Assembly (NCBI GenBank): GCA_005808665.1
Contig: SYLG01000131.1
Span: forward strand, 1-57,554
Reading direction: 5' to 3'
Length of the DNA stretch: 57,554 nt
Source: Planctomycetia bacterium
GTDB lineage: Bacteria > Planctomycetota > Planctomycetia > Gemmatales > Gemmataceae
Notes under the pieces: generated by a model
Seen by the model: the letters and a program-made list of their open reading frames with translations, nothing else
What the model was told of the DNA's origin: nothing
Databases searched by the model: none
Position numbers and translations under genes: made by a program
Shown: positions 10,060-18,964 of the stretch, piece by piece
Numbering within the stretch: the first letter of the stretch is position 1
Layout of the letters: each line of letters begins with the position of its first letter

Positions 10060-13000
10060 TCAAGGAAGTTTGGCTAAAAAATTCTTAACCACCCAATGAG
10101 ATCCCATTTCGGGAGATTCTTTGAGTGCTTGATTCCAAAGCTGTTTCGATTCGGCGGGAAACCCGGCTTCCAAACGGAGAAAAGCTCGACAACTATTGAG
10201 TTCCCCAAGGATATTTCGTGCCCCTTCCGCGGTAAGGTGAATATTCATGGCTTCGTCCAAATCAAAACCGGTGATTCGATTTTCACCCGAACTAAAGTCC
10301 CAAAAGGAGGCTATCCAGGGGCCAAGTCCTGATGCGGTCTGTTCCTGGTTAAGCAAATGTCTGCCCAGATTGAGGGAAAGCATTTCAATGGTATTGGGAG
10401 GGTTTTTGACATCTTTCGGGGATTTGAGCAAGGAAAACTTTACCATAGTTCTTGTGATTTCTTGCCTTTCCCGGGCAAGTTGTTGCACCGATTCCGCAAG
10501 GTAAGCTTCGGCAATCGAGTATTTTCCCTGGCAGGATGCAACCAATACTTGGTGCCAATTGTAGGTGGAAATCATCAGGTTAGGATTGTAGCCAACCTGG
10601 GATTTCATTTCTTCGGAAAGGGTTGTTGAAGCATTGTCCGCCATTCCCAAATTCAGGAGGATTTCGATGTTCAAGATATAAGTGTCACGGGCAATCCTTC
10701 CGGTCCCATCAAGGTTGGATTGTTCACGGGATTCCGGGGAATTGATTTGTTCGAACGCAATATCCAGCAACCCCAATTGAAAGGCCGTTTGAGCCTTTTC
10801 CAGGGCGGATGACCCTTTGCGAACTGCTTCTATGCGGCGACTTTCGTTTTCAAAACTGTCCTGCCTTTGGGAGACCTCTTTTTCCAGCATGGAAATATTG
10901 CCGTCGATCCGATTCAACGCCTCCTCGTGCTCTTTGACAGTTATGGATCCAGGATAGGCACCTTGAATCCGGCGGTATTCGCGCATGTGAAAAAGGGTTC
11001 TGTCCATGAATTGATTGCCATAGGCCTGTGCAAGGAGTTGGCTGGAATTTTGCAAAGTGCTGACATCCTGGGCCAACAGGGTGGCTTTCGATAAGCAGTG
11101 GATGGCTTGGAAGCGGCGTATTTGGGCCATTGGATCCGCTAACCTGAGATGAGTCCTTTCAATCGTCATCTGATTGATAAGGACATAGGTTCGTCCCAAC
11201 TGAAGCCATGCCTTTGCATCGGTTGGATGAATCACAAGGTTTTCACGGACGGCTCTTAACGCAAGCCATAAGTAGGCGGGATCGCCTAAATCCGTGGATT
11301 GATTCCAAATGCGTTGCAGCAATTCACCAGGTGAATTTGGGGAAAATGCAATTCCGGTACCCAAAAACGCATTCCAGGTGGAGGGATTTGTTGCGGCTTG
11401 GGGCAAGGAACTGTTCACGGCCAAAGAGGCGATTTGGGAAATAAGCCAGTTTCTTGGAGCCAAATAGGCGGTAGATTCAAATTGCATAAGCCTTAGATGG
11501 GCCTCACTTACTTTGGGGCCGGGGCGACCGGAATTGGGCAACAATGCGGTCATCCAATGGGTTGTGCCCGTGGGATCCCACCTGGAATCCGGAATGGATT
11601 TGGCCCCGGATCCAAAAGCAAGTTCGCTGGGGAATTCTGCCTTAGGCAGATCCAAAGCATCGGATCCACGCAAGTGGAGGGCCGTACAAGTCCCCTCCAC
11701 CCTGATGACATCCCAAAGGTCTCGATTCTGGGTCAAAAGTCCGATGAGGGCATTCATTTCATCCGACCTGGTTTCTTGCAAAAAGAGGTATCCCACTTTC
11801 CACCTGCCAAAAATATCCTTCCAATCGGATGAGTCTAGCCTTGCGTTTTCCAGATTTTGCAGGCGCGGTACCAGAGCCCCATGGCATGTCAAATAGTCAT
11901 TGGCGGCTTCTTTGGTTAAATGCAACCTATGGTCGATAAAGCCTTTGGTGCCTGGAACAAACCAGGCCAAATAGTTGGAAAAATCAACGGAAAGGTGGAA
12001 TATGTTCCTGTCGGGACTCCAATTACCTGCTTCCTTTTGATTTCGAACCCAAAGGGCAAGGCTTTTGAGCGATGGATCGGGAATGATACCTAACCCAAGC
12101 AACCGTTCTTCTCTTGGACGGGAATGGATCCAGCCAGTCAAACCACCACCAATTCCAAGGATGAGGAGTAGGGCTAAACCCAATTTGGGTACCACCAACC
12201 GATGGACATTGATTTCCCCCACCCTATCCACGGGATTAAGTGTTCGAAGGGTAAGCCATGCACCCACAACGCAGAAAAAAGGAAGGGCTCGATTGGTATA
12301 AAGGCCCATGGCAAGGAAAAATAGAAACAGCCATCCCATGGGAAGGCGAAAGAGTTTAGGATTTCGTCCAAGCATTATAAAACCGATCAAGGCGATTGGG
12401 ACAAACGAAAGACCTGTGATTGACCCTCCAATTGAGGTATTTAAGTAGTAAGAACCGAATGGCGCAAACCAAGGTTCAAAGAGTGGCTTAAAAGGGGCAT
12501 AAAAATCCTGGAATCCCCGCAGGTAAAGTGGAAGTTGAAAGGCATTCCAACCCCAAGGGTTGCAAAGGCAAATGCCCCAGCAGGCTAAGGCCAAAAACGG
12601 GGATCTTTTTCCAAGGGTTACAGTAATCACCAAAGGACCTATAAAAAACCAGCTGTCAAAATTGACCCAAAAAAGGCAAAGTACTGGAAAAAGGACATAG
12701 GCCCATTTGGGAAGGACCCCAATGGGATTTTTTTGGGCAAGCCGTTCCGTCAGAAAAAGGGTAAGTGCCAAAAAGAAAACGGAAATGACAAAGGGTTGAA
12801 GGAGCCATCTGCCGCTCATTCCAATTGCAGCCAACCCCAAAACAAGGATTCCTACCGACATGGTTCCGGTCCGGGCTCGGGAACAAGCGGCAAGGAGGCC
12901 AATGGTGCAGGCGGCCAAAAGGGACTTTAAAACGACTAGGAGTTCCGGGCCAGCAGGGAGTTGGTGAATGGAGTAAAATAAGGCGGAATAGAGCCAGGAA

Positions 13001-13239
13001 TGGTTCACAATGGTTTGGTTGGAAGTATAAAGAAAAGGATCAGAAGCAAAAGAATAGGTCCCTTCCAACAAGTGGCGACCCGATGCCAAATGGAAAAACA
13101 AATCACTATTCCGTGCCGGGAACATGGTGGAGGCCAGGGCCAACATCACGCAAAGCAAAAGGCACAAAGCGTCCCAAAAACGGGAACCTTTTCCAACACC
13201 CGTTGTCGGTGCCAGCTTACCCATGGATTCTTCGGACAT
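10060..13239 (-). CDS. Large polytopic membrane protein, GT-C-like N-terminus with helical-repeat C-terminus
   Basis: 1059 residues. From residue about 20 there are roughly ten hydrophobic segments; the first loop has the motif NSDLFFHLASGRHLLEG and NHSWLYSALFYS, which recalls the DxWWHxxxG and HxWL pattern of GT-C-type polytopic glycosyltransferase-like proteins. A soluble middle domain (about 420-540: FVPGTKGFIDHRLHL) fits the extracytoplasmic region of that group. The remaining C-terminal half is helical, with TPR-like spacing (AWLQLGRTYVLINQ) and a coiled-coil-like charged stretch (EALNRIDGNISMLEKE). ATG 13239 has AAGGG upstream and faces the divergent redox gene at 13415. No substrate can be assigned; a role in cell-surface glycan assembly is inference. 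Confidence 0.6.
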   Translation of the reverse strand: MSEESMGKLAPTTGVGKGSRFWDALCLLLCVMLALASTMFPARNSDLFFHLASGRHLLEGTYSFASDPFLYTSNQTIVNHSWLYSALFYSIHQLPAGPELLVVLKSLLAACTIGLLAACSRARTGTMSVGILVLGLAAIGMSGRWLLQPFVISVFFLALTLFLTERLAQKNPIGVLPKWAYVLFPVLCLFWVNFDSWFFIGPLVITVTLGKRSPFLALACWGICLCNPWGWNAFQLPLYLRGFQDFYAPFKPLFEPWFAPFGSYYLNTSIGGSITGLSFVPIALIGFIMLGRNPKLFRLPMGWLFLFFLAMGLYTNRALPFFCVVGAWLTLRTLNPVDRVGEINVHRLVVPKLGLALLLILGIGGGLTGWIHSRPREERLLGLGIIPDPSLKSLALWVRNQKEAGNWSPDRNIFHLSVDFSNYLAWFVPGTKGFIDHRLHLTKEAANDYLTCHGALVPRLQNLENARLDSSDWKDIFGRWKVGYLFLQETRSDEMNALIGLLTQNRDLWDVIRVEGTCTALHLRGSDALDLPKAEFPSELAFGSGAKSIPDSRWDPTGTTHWMTALLPNSGRPGPKVSEAHLRLMQFESTAYLAPRNWLISQIASLAVNSSLPQAATNPSTWNAFLGTGIAFSPNSPGELLQRIWNQSTDLGDPAYLWLALRAVRENLVIHPTDAKAWLQLGRTYVLINQMTIERTHLRLADPMAQIRRFQAIHCLSKATLLAQDVSTLQNSSQLLAQAYGNQFMDRTLFHMREYRRIQGAYPGSITVKEHEEALNRIDGNISMLEKEVSQRQDSFENESRRIEAVRKGSSALEKAQTAFQLGLLDIAFEQINSPESREQSNLDGTGRIARDTYILNIEILLNLGMADNASTTLSEEMKSQVGYNPNLMISTYNWHQVLVASCQGKYSIAEAYLAESVQQLARERQEITRTMVKFSLLKSPKDVKNPPNTIEMLSLNLGRHLLNQEQTASGLGPWIASFWDFSSGENRITGFDLDEAMNIHLTAEGARNILGELNSCRAFLRLEAGFPAESKQLWNQALKESPEMGSHWVVKNFLAKLP

Positions 13240-13414
13240 TATTTCGACCCTTGATGATTGCGGAATGGAATGCGGTTTGGTCTTTGGTTATTGTACTCCC
13301 CACCCCGCCTTGATGTTGGGTGACAAATACCTTAACCTCATCCTGACTGGTTCACGGGCTCTGGGTCAAGCAGATCTGTGGATGTTCCCTTTAAGCTCGG
13401 CACGAGGTATTTCC
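13240..13414. promoter_or_regulatory. Divergent promoter region
   Basis: 175 bases between two divergently oriented starts (13239 minus, 13415 plus). It must hold the promoters of both, but no clear -35/-10 pair or operator stands out. Confidence 0.4.
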
Positions 13415-14989
13415 ATGACAAGGCCAATGCGAATCTCCAGGATCGGGGGTTCCCACTTCCTTTCCTTTGGCACTAAAGCGTTGCGAAATTGGGTTCTCAG
13501 TGCCCTTTTTGTTGCTATTTTTGGCCAAGGATTGGTTCAATCTCAAGAAAAAATAGAGGCTCCGGAACTTGAGGGAGGTGTTGCCTGGCTAAACACAGCC
13601 AAACCGATTACCCTCAAGTCCCTTCGTGGAAAAATCGTCCTCATTGATTTTTGGACACTCTGCTGCATAAATTGCATTCACACCCTGCCTGACTTGGCGA
13701 AATTGGAAAAAAAATATGCGCGGGAATTGGTGGTTATTGGGGTCCATTCCCCCAAGTTTGAAAATGAAAAGGAAACAGCCAGTATTCGCAAAGCGTTGCT
13801 TCGGTACGAGGTTAAGCATCCGGTCGTAAATGATGCAAACCAGCGAATTTGGCGTACTTACGGGGCGAGCGGGTGGCCTAGTCTGGTTTTGATCGATCCA
13901 GAGGGGAATGTGGTTGCCGCCCGTTCTGGTGAGGGAAATTATGATCTTTTTGACCGGCTGATTTCCCAGCTTGTCAAAATACACAAAGACAAAAAAACTT
14001 TGGACACCAAGGAATTCAAACCGGAACTGGACAAGGAAGCCAGCCCGGAGCCTCTCCGATTTCCCGGGAAAGTTATTGCCGATCCTGCCTCGGATCGGAT
14101 CTTTATTGCGGATAGTACCAATCACAGGATTGTCATCACTGACTTGAATGGCAAAGTCCTGGATGTTGCTGGAGGAAATGGCCCAGGTGCGGTAAACGGT
14201 GCTTTTTCAGTGGCTTCTTTTAACGATCCACAAGGGTTAGCACTGTATGGTAATCAACTGATCGTAGCCGACCGGAAAAATCATTCCCTTAGAAGCCTTG
14301 ACCTTAGAACGAAAAAAGTAACCCAATTGGCGGGAACAGGGGCCCAAGGCCAGGATCGTGATGGCCGGGGAAAAGCCCTTGAAGTGGCGCTTAACAGCCC
14401 ATGGGATGTTTTGGTTCAGGGCAAAAACCTTTTTATTGCCTTGGCCGGCCATCATCAGATATGGAAAATGGACCTTGAACAACAAACCATAGCTCCCTTT
14501 GCCGGAAATGGTCGGGAAACGCTCAAGGACGGACCTCTTCCGCGTTCGTCCTTTGCCCAACCAAGTGCCCTAACCACCGATGGTGTAACCCTCTGGGTTG
14601 CCGATAGCGAAACCAGTTCAATCCGATCCATACCTATGGAAGGCATTGGTGAAGTTAAAACCATTGTCGGGTTGGACCTATTTGAATTTGGAGATATTGA
14701 TGGATCAGGAGACCAGGTTCGGCTTCAGCATGCCTTGGGAGTAACCTTTTTGGATGGGGTGCTGTATGTTGCGGATACATACAACAGCAAATTGAAAACC
14801 TTGGATCCCAAAACGAGAACCTCCAAAAGTTTTCTGGACGGATTTCATGAACCTGGCGGGATTTTTGCAGCCTCAAATGGCAAGCTTTATGTTGCGGATA
14901 CCAACAACCATCAGATTTGGGTTGTAGATCCAAAAACCAAAGACAAGCAAAAGTTGGTGATCCAGGGGCTTGCGTTGCCAAAACCTTAA
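13415..14989 (+). CDS. Exported thioredoxin-like/NHL-repeat protein (NHLRC2-like)
   Basis: 524 residues from ATG 13415, chosen for its GAGG site eight bases upstream and because it yields a signal peptide (hydrophobic residues about 26-40, then VQSQEK). The thioredoxin-like domain follows: VLIDFWTLCCINCIHTLPDL with a CCINC motif at residues 83-87, as in NHLRC2-type proteins, rather than CxxC of classical thioredoxin. From about residue 200 the protein is an NHL beta-propeller with repeated ADSTNHRIVI, ADRKNHSLRSL, ADSETSSIRSI, ADTYNSKLKTL and ADTNNHQIWVV blades. It is eight bases upstream of dsbD, so the pair probably forms a periplasmic thiol-redox operon. Confidence 0.88.
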   Translation: MTRPMRISRIGGSHFLSFGTKALRNWVLSALFVAIFGQGLVQSQEKIEAPELEGGVAWLNTAKPITLKSLRGKIVLIDFWTLCCINCIHTLPDLAKLEKKYARELVVIGVHSPKFENEKETASIRKALLRYEVKHPVVNDANQRIWRTYGASGWPSLVLIDPEGNVVAARSGEGNYDLFDRLISQLVKIHKDKKTLDTKEFKPELDKEASPEPLRFPGKVIADPASDRIFIADSTNHRIVITDLNGKVLDVAGGNGPGAVNGAFSVASFNDPQGLALYGNQLIVADRKNHSLRSLDLRTKKVTQLAGTGAQGQDRDGRGKALEVALNSPWDVLVQGKNLFIALAGHHQIWKMDLEQQTIAPFAGNGRETLKDGPLPRSSFAQPSALTTDGVTLWVADSETSSIRSIPMEGIGEVKTIVGLDLFEFGDIDGSGDQVRLQHALGVTFLDGVLYVADTYNSKLKTLDPKTRTSKSFLDGFHEPGGIFAASNGKLYVADTNNHQIWVVDPKTKDKQKLVIQGLALPKP

Positions 14990-14997
14990 GGAATTCC

Positions 14998-17148
14998 ATG
15001 AAGTTATCCCATGTTGGGTTTTGGGGACTAATCGCCTTAACTGTCCTTACCTCTCCCCTTTTTGGTCAAAGCGGTTCGGCCTGGATTCCTACCGCAATTG
15101 TTTCTGAGCCCGAGCACAATGACCGTGTAAAAATATTCGCCGAATTTCAGGCAGGTGACCCTTTTGACCAGGAAAAGGCGCCAGGGCCGAGGAAAGTACG
15201 GCGCGGGGAAATTATCGACCTTTTCCTGGAAATAACCCCCTCGGAGGGCTGGCATGGTTACCCGTTCACCCAAAGGGGACCGACCCAGGATGCGGCTTAC
15301 CTTAGCGTTATCAAGCTCGAACCGGCAACGGCCCTCTTGTTGGCCGGGTCGCCACAAGAAACGCAAGCGCAATGGGTAAAGGACCCGGTGGACAATTCTT
15401 ATTTGCAGGAGCATACCGGGCCCTTTTGGGTTAGGGTTCCCGTGGCAATTCCCCCGGATGCAAAGGTTGGTAAATATTCCGTTGGTGTTTCAGTCAGGCT
15501 TCAGGTTTGTAATGAATTCCGTTGCATCCCAGGCATCCATGTATTTTCCTGGAATCTTGAGGTGGAGGGTCAATCCCAGGAATTACCTGCCAATCCTTTT
15601 TCCCCGTTCCTCATTATGGCCCAAGTAAAAACACCTCCCGGGGGGAGTGAAACAAACCCTCCCGGAATGGTCGGAAAAACCCCCATTCATTCAACAACAG
15701 GAAAAGAAAAGGGTATCATTCAACCTTTGCGGATTCCTGTCCTTCCCGAACTGGGGACATTTGTCGAAATGGGCCGCTACGACGAGTCCAAAATCAATAA
15801 CCTTGACTCATTTTCCAAATTCCTTCATACCCCAAGTGTTGTTGAAAATGCCCCAGAAGGTTTTTTTGCCTTTCTCCTTTTGGGAATGGCTTGGGGAGCG
15901 ATTTCCTTGGTAACGCCGTGCGTTTTTCCCATGATTCCTGTAACCGTCAGTTTTTTTCTCAAACAGGATAATTCCAGGCACAGCCCCTTCTTTCTGGCCA
16001 CAGTCTATTGTGCCACGATCATTGTTGTTTTGAGTTTGGCGGCCTTTGCCTTCCTTTCTGTTTTTGCCTGGCTTAGTACAAACACGATCTTTAATATAGT
16101 CATGGGATTTCTTTTTATCTATTTCTCCCTCAGTCTTCTTGGCATGTACGACATTGAACTACCCACCTTTCTAACCAATTTTACCGCAAGCCGAGAAAGG
16201 AAAGGCGGAATCAGTGGCACCGTATTCATGGCATTAACTTTTACAATGCTCAGTTTTGCATGTGTTGCCCCTTTTCTGGGTGGTTTTGGGGGGGTTGGAA
16301 CCCAGGGCGAAATGCCTTGGTGGGAAAGGCTATTGGGGGGCGTGGCGTTCTCAGCCACTTTTGCCTCTCCTTTTTTCCTTCTTGCCCTTTTCCCAGGTTA
16401 CCTGAAACGCTTGCCCAAAAGTGGTGGGTGGCTCAATACCGTCAAGGTAACAATGGGTTTTTTGGAAATGGCGGCAGCCATCAAGTTTTTCCGGTTGGCA
16501 GAAATCAAATATTGGGATGCCCAGTTTTTTACGTATGACCTTTCCATGGCCCTTACCGTGGCCATCCTGGTTGTCTGTTCCGTTTACCTATTTGGCCTGT
16601 TTCGGCTTCCTTTGGATACTCCCGCAGATTCCCTTGGGATTCCGAGGGTTGTTTTTGCTACGGTGGTTTTGGGAATCGCGTTACATTTGATCCCTTCCCT
16701 CTGGAGTCAAAGCGGGAGCGGGGGAAACCCCGTGCGAAACCGTCCCCAAGGGGTTATTTTTTCCTGGCTGGATGCTTTCCTTTTGCCTGATGAAAATGCT
16801 TCTGGGGACTCGGAAGGTCCGATTTTTGGCGGAGACTTGGCTTTGGCTTTGGAACAAAGTAAAAAGGATGGCAAGCTAGTTTTTGTCGATTTCACCGGGG
16901 TTACCTGTTCCAACTGCAAATGGAATGAAGCCAATATTTTTCCACGCCCCGAAATCCGTAAGCTCCTTGAGAAATATCACTTGGTCCAACTTTATACGGA
17001 CCGCGTCCCAAACCGATTTTTCCCAGCCCAAGCGTTGGCTGATAATTCAGGATTGGACCTGAAAACAGGGGAGGAAAACCTGGAGTTTCATCGAATTGCA
17101 TTTGGAACCATTCAACTGCCACAATACTTATTCCTAAAACCCAAATGA
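14998..17148 (+). CDS. dsbD: Thiol:disulfide interchange protein DsbD, short C-terminus
   Basis: Moves reducing electrons across the inner membrane to periplasmic thiol proteins. 716 residues from ATG 14998 (AAGGA just upstream). Order: signal peptide (to about SPLFGQ), N-terminal alpha-like domain, transmembrane CcdA-like core with TPCVFPMIPVT and CVAPFLGGF carrying the paired cysteines, then a thioredoxin domain with CSNC at residues 637-640. The reading frame stops at PQYLFLKPK, about where the last strand and helix of the thioredoxin fold should begin; none of the three frames downstream restores them. Either the fold tolerates this or the gene is 3'-truncated. Follows the thioredoxin/NHL gene by eight bases. 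Confidence 0.88.
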   Translation: MKLSHVGFWGLIALTVLTSPLFGQSGSAWIPTAIVSEPEHNDRVKIFAEFQAGDPFDQEKAPGPRKVRRGEIIDLFLEITPSEGWHGYPFTQRGPTQDAAYLSVIKLEPATALLLAGSPQETQAQWVKDPVDNSYLQEHTGPFWVRVPVAIPPDAKVGKYSVGVSVRLQVCNEFRCIPGIHVFSWNLEVEGQSQELPANPFSPFLIMAQVKTPPGGSETNPPGMVGKTPIHSTTGKEKGIIQPLRIPVLPELGTFVEMGRYDESKINNLDSFSKFLHTPSVVENAPEGFFAFLLLGMAWGAISLVTPCVFPMIPVTVSFFLKQDNSRHSPFFLATVYCATIIVVLSLAAFAFLSVFAWLSTNTIFNIVMGFLFIYFSLSLLGMYDIELPTFLTNFTASRERKGGISGTVFMALTFTMLSFACVAPFLGGFGGVGTQGEMPWWERLLGGVAFSATFASPFFLLALFPGYLKRLPKSGGWLNTVKVTMGFLEMAAAIKFFRLAEIKYWDAQFFTYDLSMALTVAILVVCSVYLFGLFRLPLDTPADSLGIPRVVFATVVLGIALHLIPSLWSQSGSGGNPVRNRPQGVIFSWLDAFLLPDENASGDSEGPIFGGDLALALEQSKKDGKLVFVDFTGVTCSNCKWNEANIFPRPEIRKLLEKYHLVQLYTDRVPNRFFPAQALADNSGLDLKTGEENLEFHRIAFGTIQLPQYLFLKPK

Positions 17149-17265
17149 TTGATTGGCTTTTTTGTATTTCACATTCCAGAAAGATTACCATTTCCTCCGA
17201 ATGCCCTTCCGCCAAATTGATTCCCCGGGTATAAAGGGAAGCTGCCAGCCAAGGAGGGGCGATTC

Positions 17266-18132
17266 ATGGGATACTTGGGAAATCGATTGGGTGTGTTGGC
17301 TTTTGGCATTTCTGGCTTTTTACCGATAGGGCTTCAAGCACAAACAACCCCCAATCAGGCGGAGGCGGGAAAAGGTTTTTCTGGCCAGGGGGGTGCCAAA
17401 CCAGGCATTGCGGGTCAACCTGTTCCCGGCAGCACTCCTTTAAAGGCGGATCCTGTCCTTGACCAGTATTTAATTCGTTGGGAGCAGGAAATGACCAAGG
17501 TTCAAACCTTGGTTGCCAAACTTCAACTAATCGAGGTTGACAAGACTTTTGGGGCTCGAAAAACCTCGTTGGGAATGGCGAAATATATGAAAGCAGGGAC
17601 CCAAATTGCGCCGGTAAGTTTGGCACTTTTGGAATTACGAAAAGAAAACAAACCTGAAATCGACAAAAAATATTTGTGTACCGCAAATTATCTTTACGAG
17701 ATTCAATTCGAACTGAAAGAGATCAAATCGTACGAGCTTCCCAAACCAAAGCCCGGCCAGGTGGGGAATGATAATTTCCTCCTTTTCCTGTTTGGAATGA
17801 AGTCTGATGAGGTGAAAAGGCGCTATGACATCCGCCTTGCAAAGGAGGACCAATACTACGGTTACTTTGAGATTTACCCTCGCTTTGCCCAGGATAAAGC
17901 AGATTTCCAGAGGGCTCAACTCGTATTGAATCGGGCCACCGCGCTTCCCCGAAGGGTTTGGTTTGAACAACCCAATGGGAGCGAAACCACATGGGATTTG
18001 GCCGACCTTCAAACCCAGGTACCCTTGAACCGGGCAGAATTTGATCCACCGGTCCGGCCGGCTGGTTGGAGGGAGGTCCAACAACCTGCGATGGCTAGTG
18101 GGGCTTCAAGAATGCCCCGGACAAACCCATAA
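17266..18132 (+). CDS. Exported planctomycete protein, TIGR03009-like
   Basis: 288 residues with a signal peptide (FLPIGLQAQT). The core (about 65-275: LDQYLIRWEQEMTKVQTL, LYEIQFELKEIKSY, RYDIRLAKEDQYYGYFEIYP, AQLVLNRATALPRRVWF) matches the planctomycete-specific TIGR03009 domain as I remember it, which recalls lipoprotein-carrier LolA-like proteins. No function is established. The ATG at 17266 has AAGGAGG nearby upstream. Monocistronic-looking, downstream of dsbD by 117 bases. Confidence 0.75.
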   Translation: MGYLGNRLGVLAFGISGFLPIGLQAQTTPNQAEAGKGFSGQGGAKPGIAGQPVPGSTPLKADPVLDQYLIRWEQEMTKVQTLVAKLQLIEVDKTFGARKTSLGMAKYMKAGTQIAPVSLALLELRKENKPEIDKKYLCTANYLYEIQFELKEIKSYELPKPKPGQVGNDNFLLFLFGMKSDEVKRRYDIRLAKEDQYYGYFEIYPRFAQDKADFQRAQLVLNRATALPRRVWFEQPNGSETTWDLADLQTQVPLNRAEFDPPVRPAGWREVQQPAMASGASRMPRTNP

Positions 18133-18212
18133 TTTTAACGCTTTTTTAATCATTCACCTGATGAAATGAAAAACGGTTCTATTGAAATCTCATTTTGGCA
18201 AGGAGTGGGTCG

Positions 18213-18857
18213 ATGAAGAAGTTTGCGATTCTGGCTATGGCCACCATAATTACTGGGATTTCAGCATCCCAAGCGTTGGCTCAGGGTCGGCCTGGTCAGC
18301 CTGGCGGTTTTGGCGGTGGCATGATGATGATGGGCCGCCCCGGCAATAGCAGTGCAGCTGCTCTTTTGTCCAACAAATCGGTTCAAGAAGAACTGAAACT
18401 TACCGAGGACGAGGCCAAAGAAATCCTCAAAAAATTTAATGATGAGTCGGACAATTTGCTTACCAAAATCCTGGGTGAAAAAGCCAAACCAGGCCAGGCT
18501 GCTCGCCTCCAACAAATTCGAACCCAACAAATGGGATTCGGGGCTTTCCTTGATGCTGGCATTCAAAAAAGTTTGAAGATGGATGAAGCCCAAACCAAGG
18601 AAGTAAAGGAAATTGCCGAGGATATGCGGAAGGAAACCGACGAAATGCGTAAAGAAATGGGAATGGATTTCTCCAAAATGCGCGAAATGATGACCAAAAT
18701 CCAAGCCATGCAAAAGGATGCCGTAACCAAGGCCGTTGCGGTACTTAAAGAGGACCAAAAGAAAGCTTGGGAAGGCATGACAGGCAAGGCTTTCACCATG
18801 CGTAACGAGATTCCTGGCCAGCCCGGAGGCAACCGCCCTCCCCGCCGGGACCAGTAA
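18213..18857 (+). CDS. Secreted helical Spy/CpxP-like protein
   Basis: 214 residues from ATG 18213, which has AAGGAG about ten bases upstream; a TTG six codons earlier is a less likely start. A signal peptide (MKKFAILAMATIITGISASQALAQ) is followed by a Gly-rich linker with a run of Met residues, then two helical segments each opening LxLTEDE- or LKMDEAQ-like, reminiscent of LTxxQ motif proteins. Met-rich content could bind metal. The C-terminus is Gly/Arg/Pro-rich. A periplasmic stress or metal-related role is inference. A clear terminator follows. Confidence 0.65.
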   Translation: MKKFAILAMATIITGISASQALAQGRPGQPGGFGGGMMMMGRPGNSSAAALLSNKSVQEELKLTEDEAKEILKKFNDESDNLLTKILGEKAKPGQAARLQQIRTQQMGFGAFLDAGIQKSLKMDEAQTKEVKEIAEDMRKETDEMRKEMGMDFSKMREMMTKIQAMQKDAVTKAVAVLKEDQKKAWEGMTGKAFTMRNEIPGQPGGNRPPRRDQ

Positions 18858-18881
18858 CATTTGAAACGACCTTGATTTCCG

Positions 18882-18911
18882 AAAGGCACCCAGAAAAATG
18901 GGTGCCTTTTT
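18882..18911 (+). terminator. Rho-independent terminator after the Spy/CpxP-like gene
   Basis: Perfect stem AAAGGCACCCA (18882-18892) with TGGGTGCCTTT (18899-18909), a six-base loop GAAAAA, and a T run to 18911. It lies 25 bases after the stop of the gene at 18857. Confidence 0.93.
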
Positions 18912-18964
18912 CATTGTCATTACGGAAAAAATCCCCAAAACAACCCCAGATCTCAAGGATGGGA

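Noticed and set aside
18261-18956. Long minus-strand frames opposite the Spy/CpxP-like gene
   Set aside because: They mirror the codon pattern of the real plus-strand gene (His/Phe-rich shadow) and overlap its terminator.
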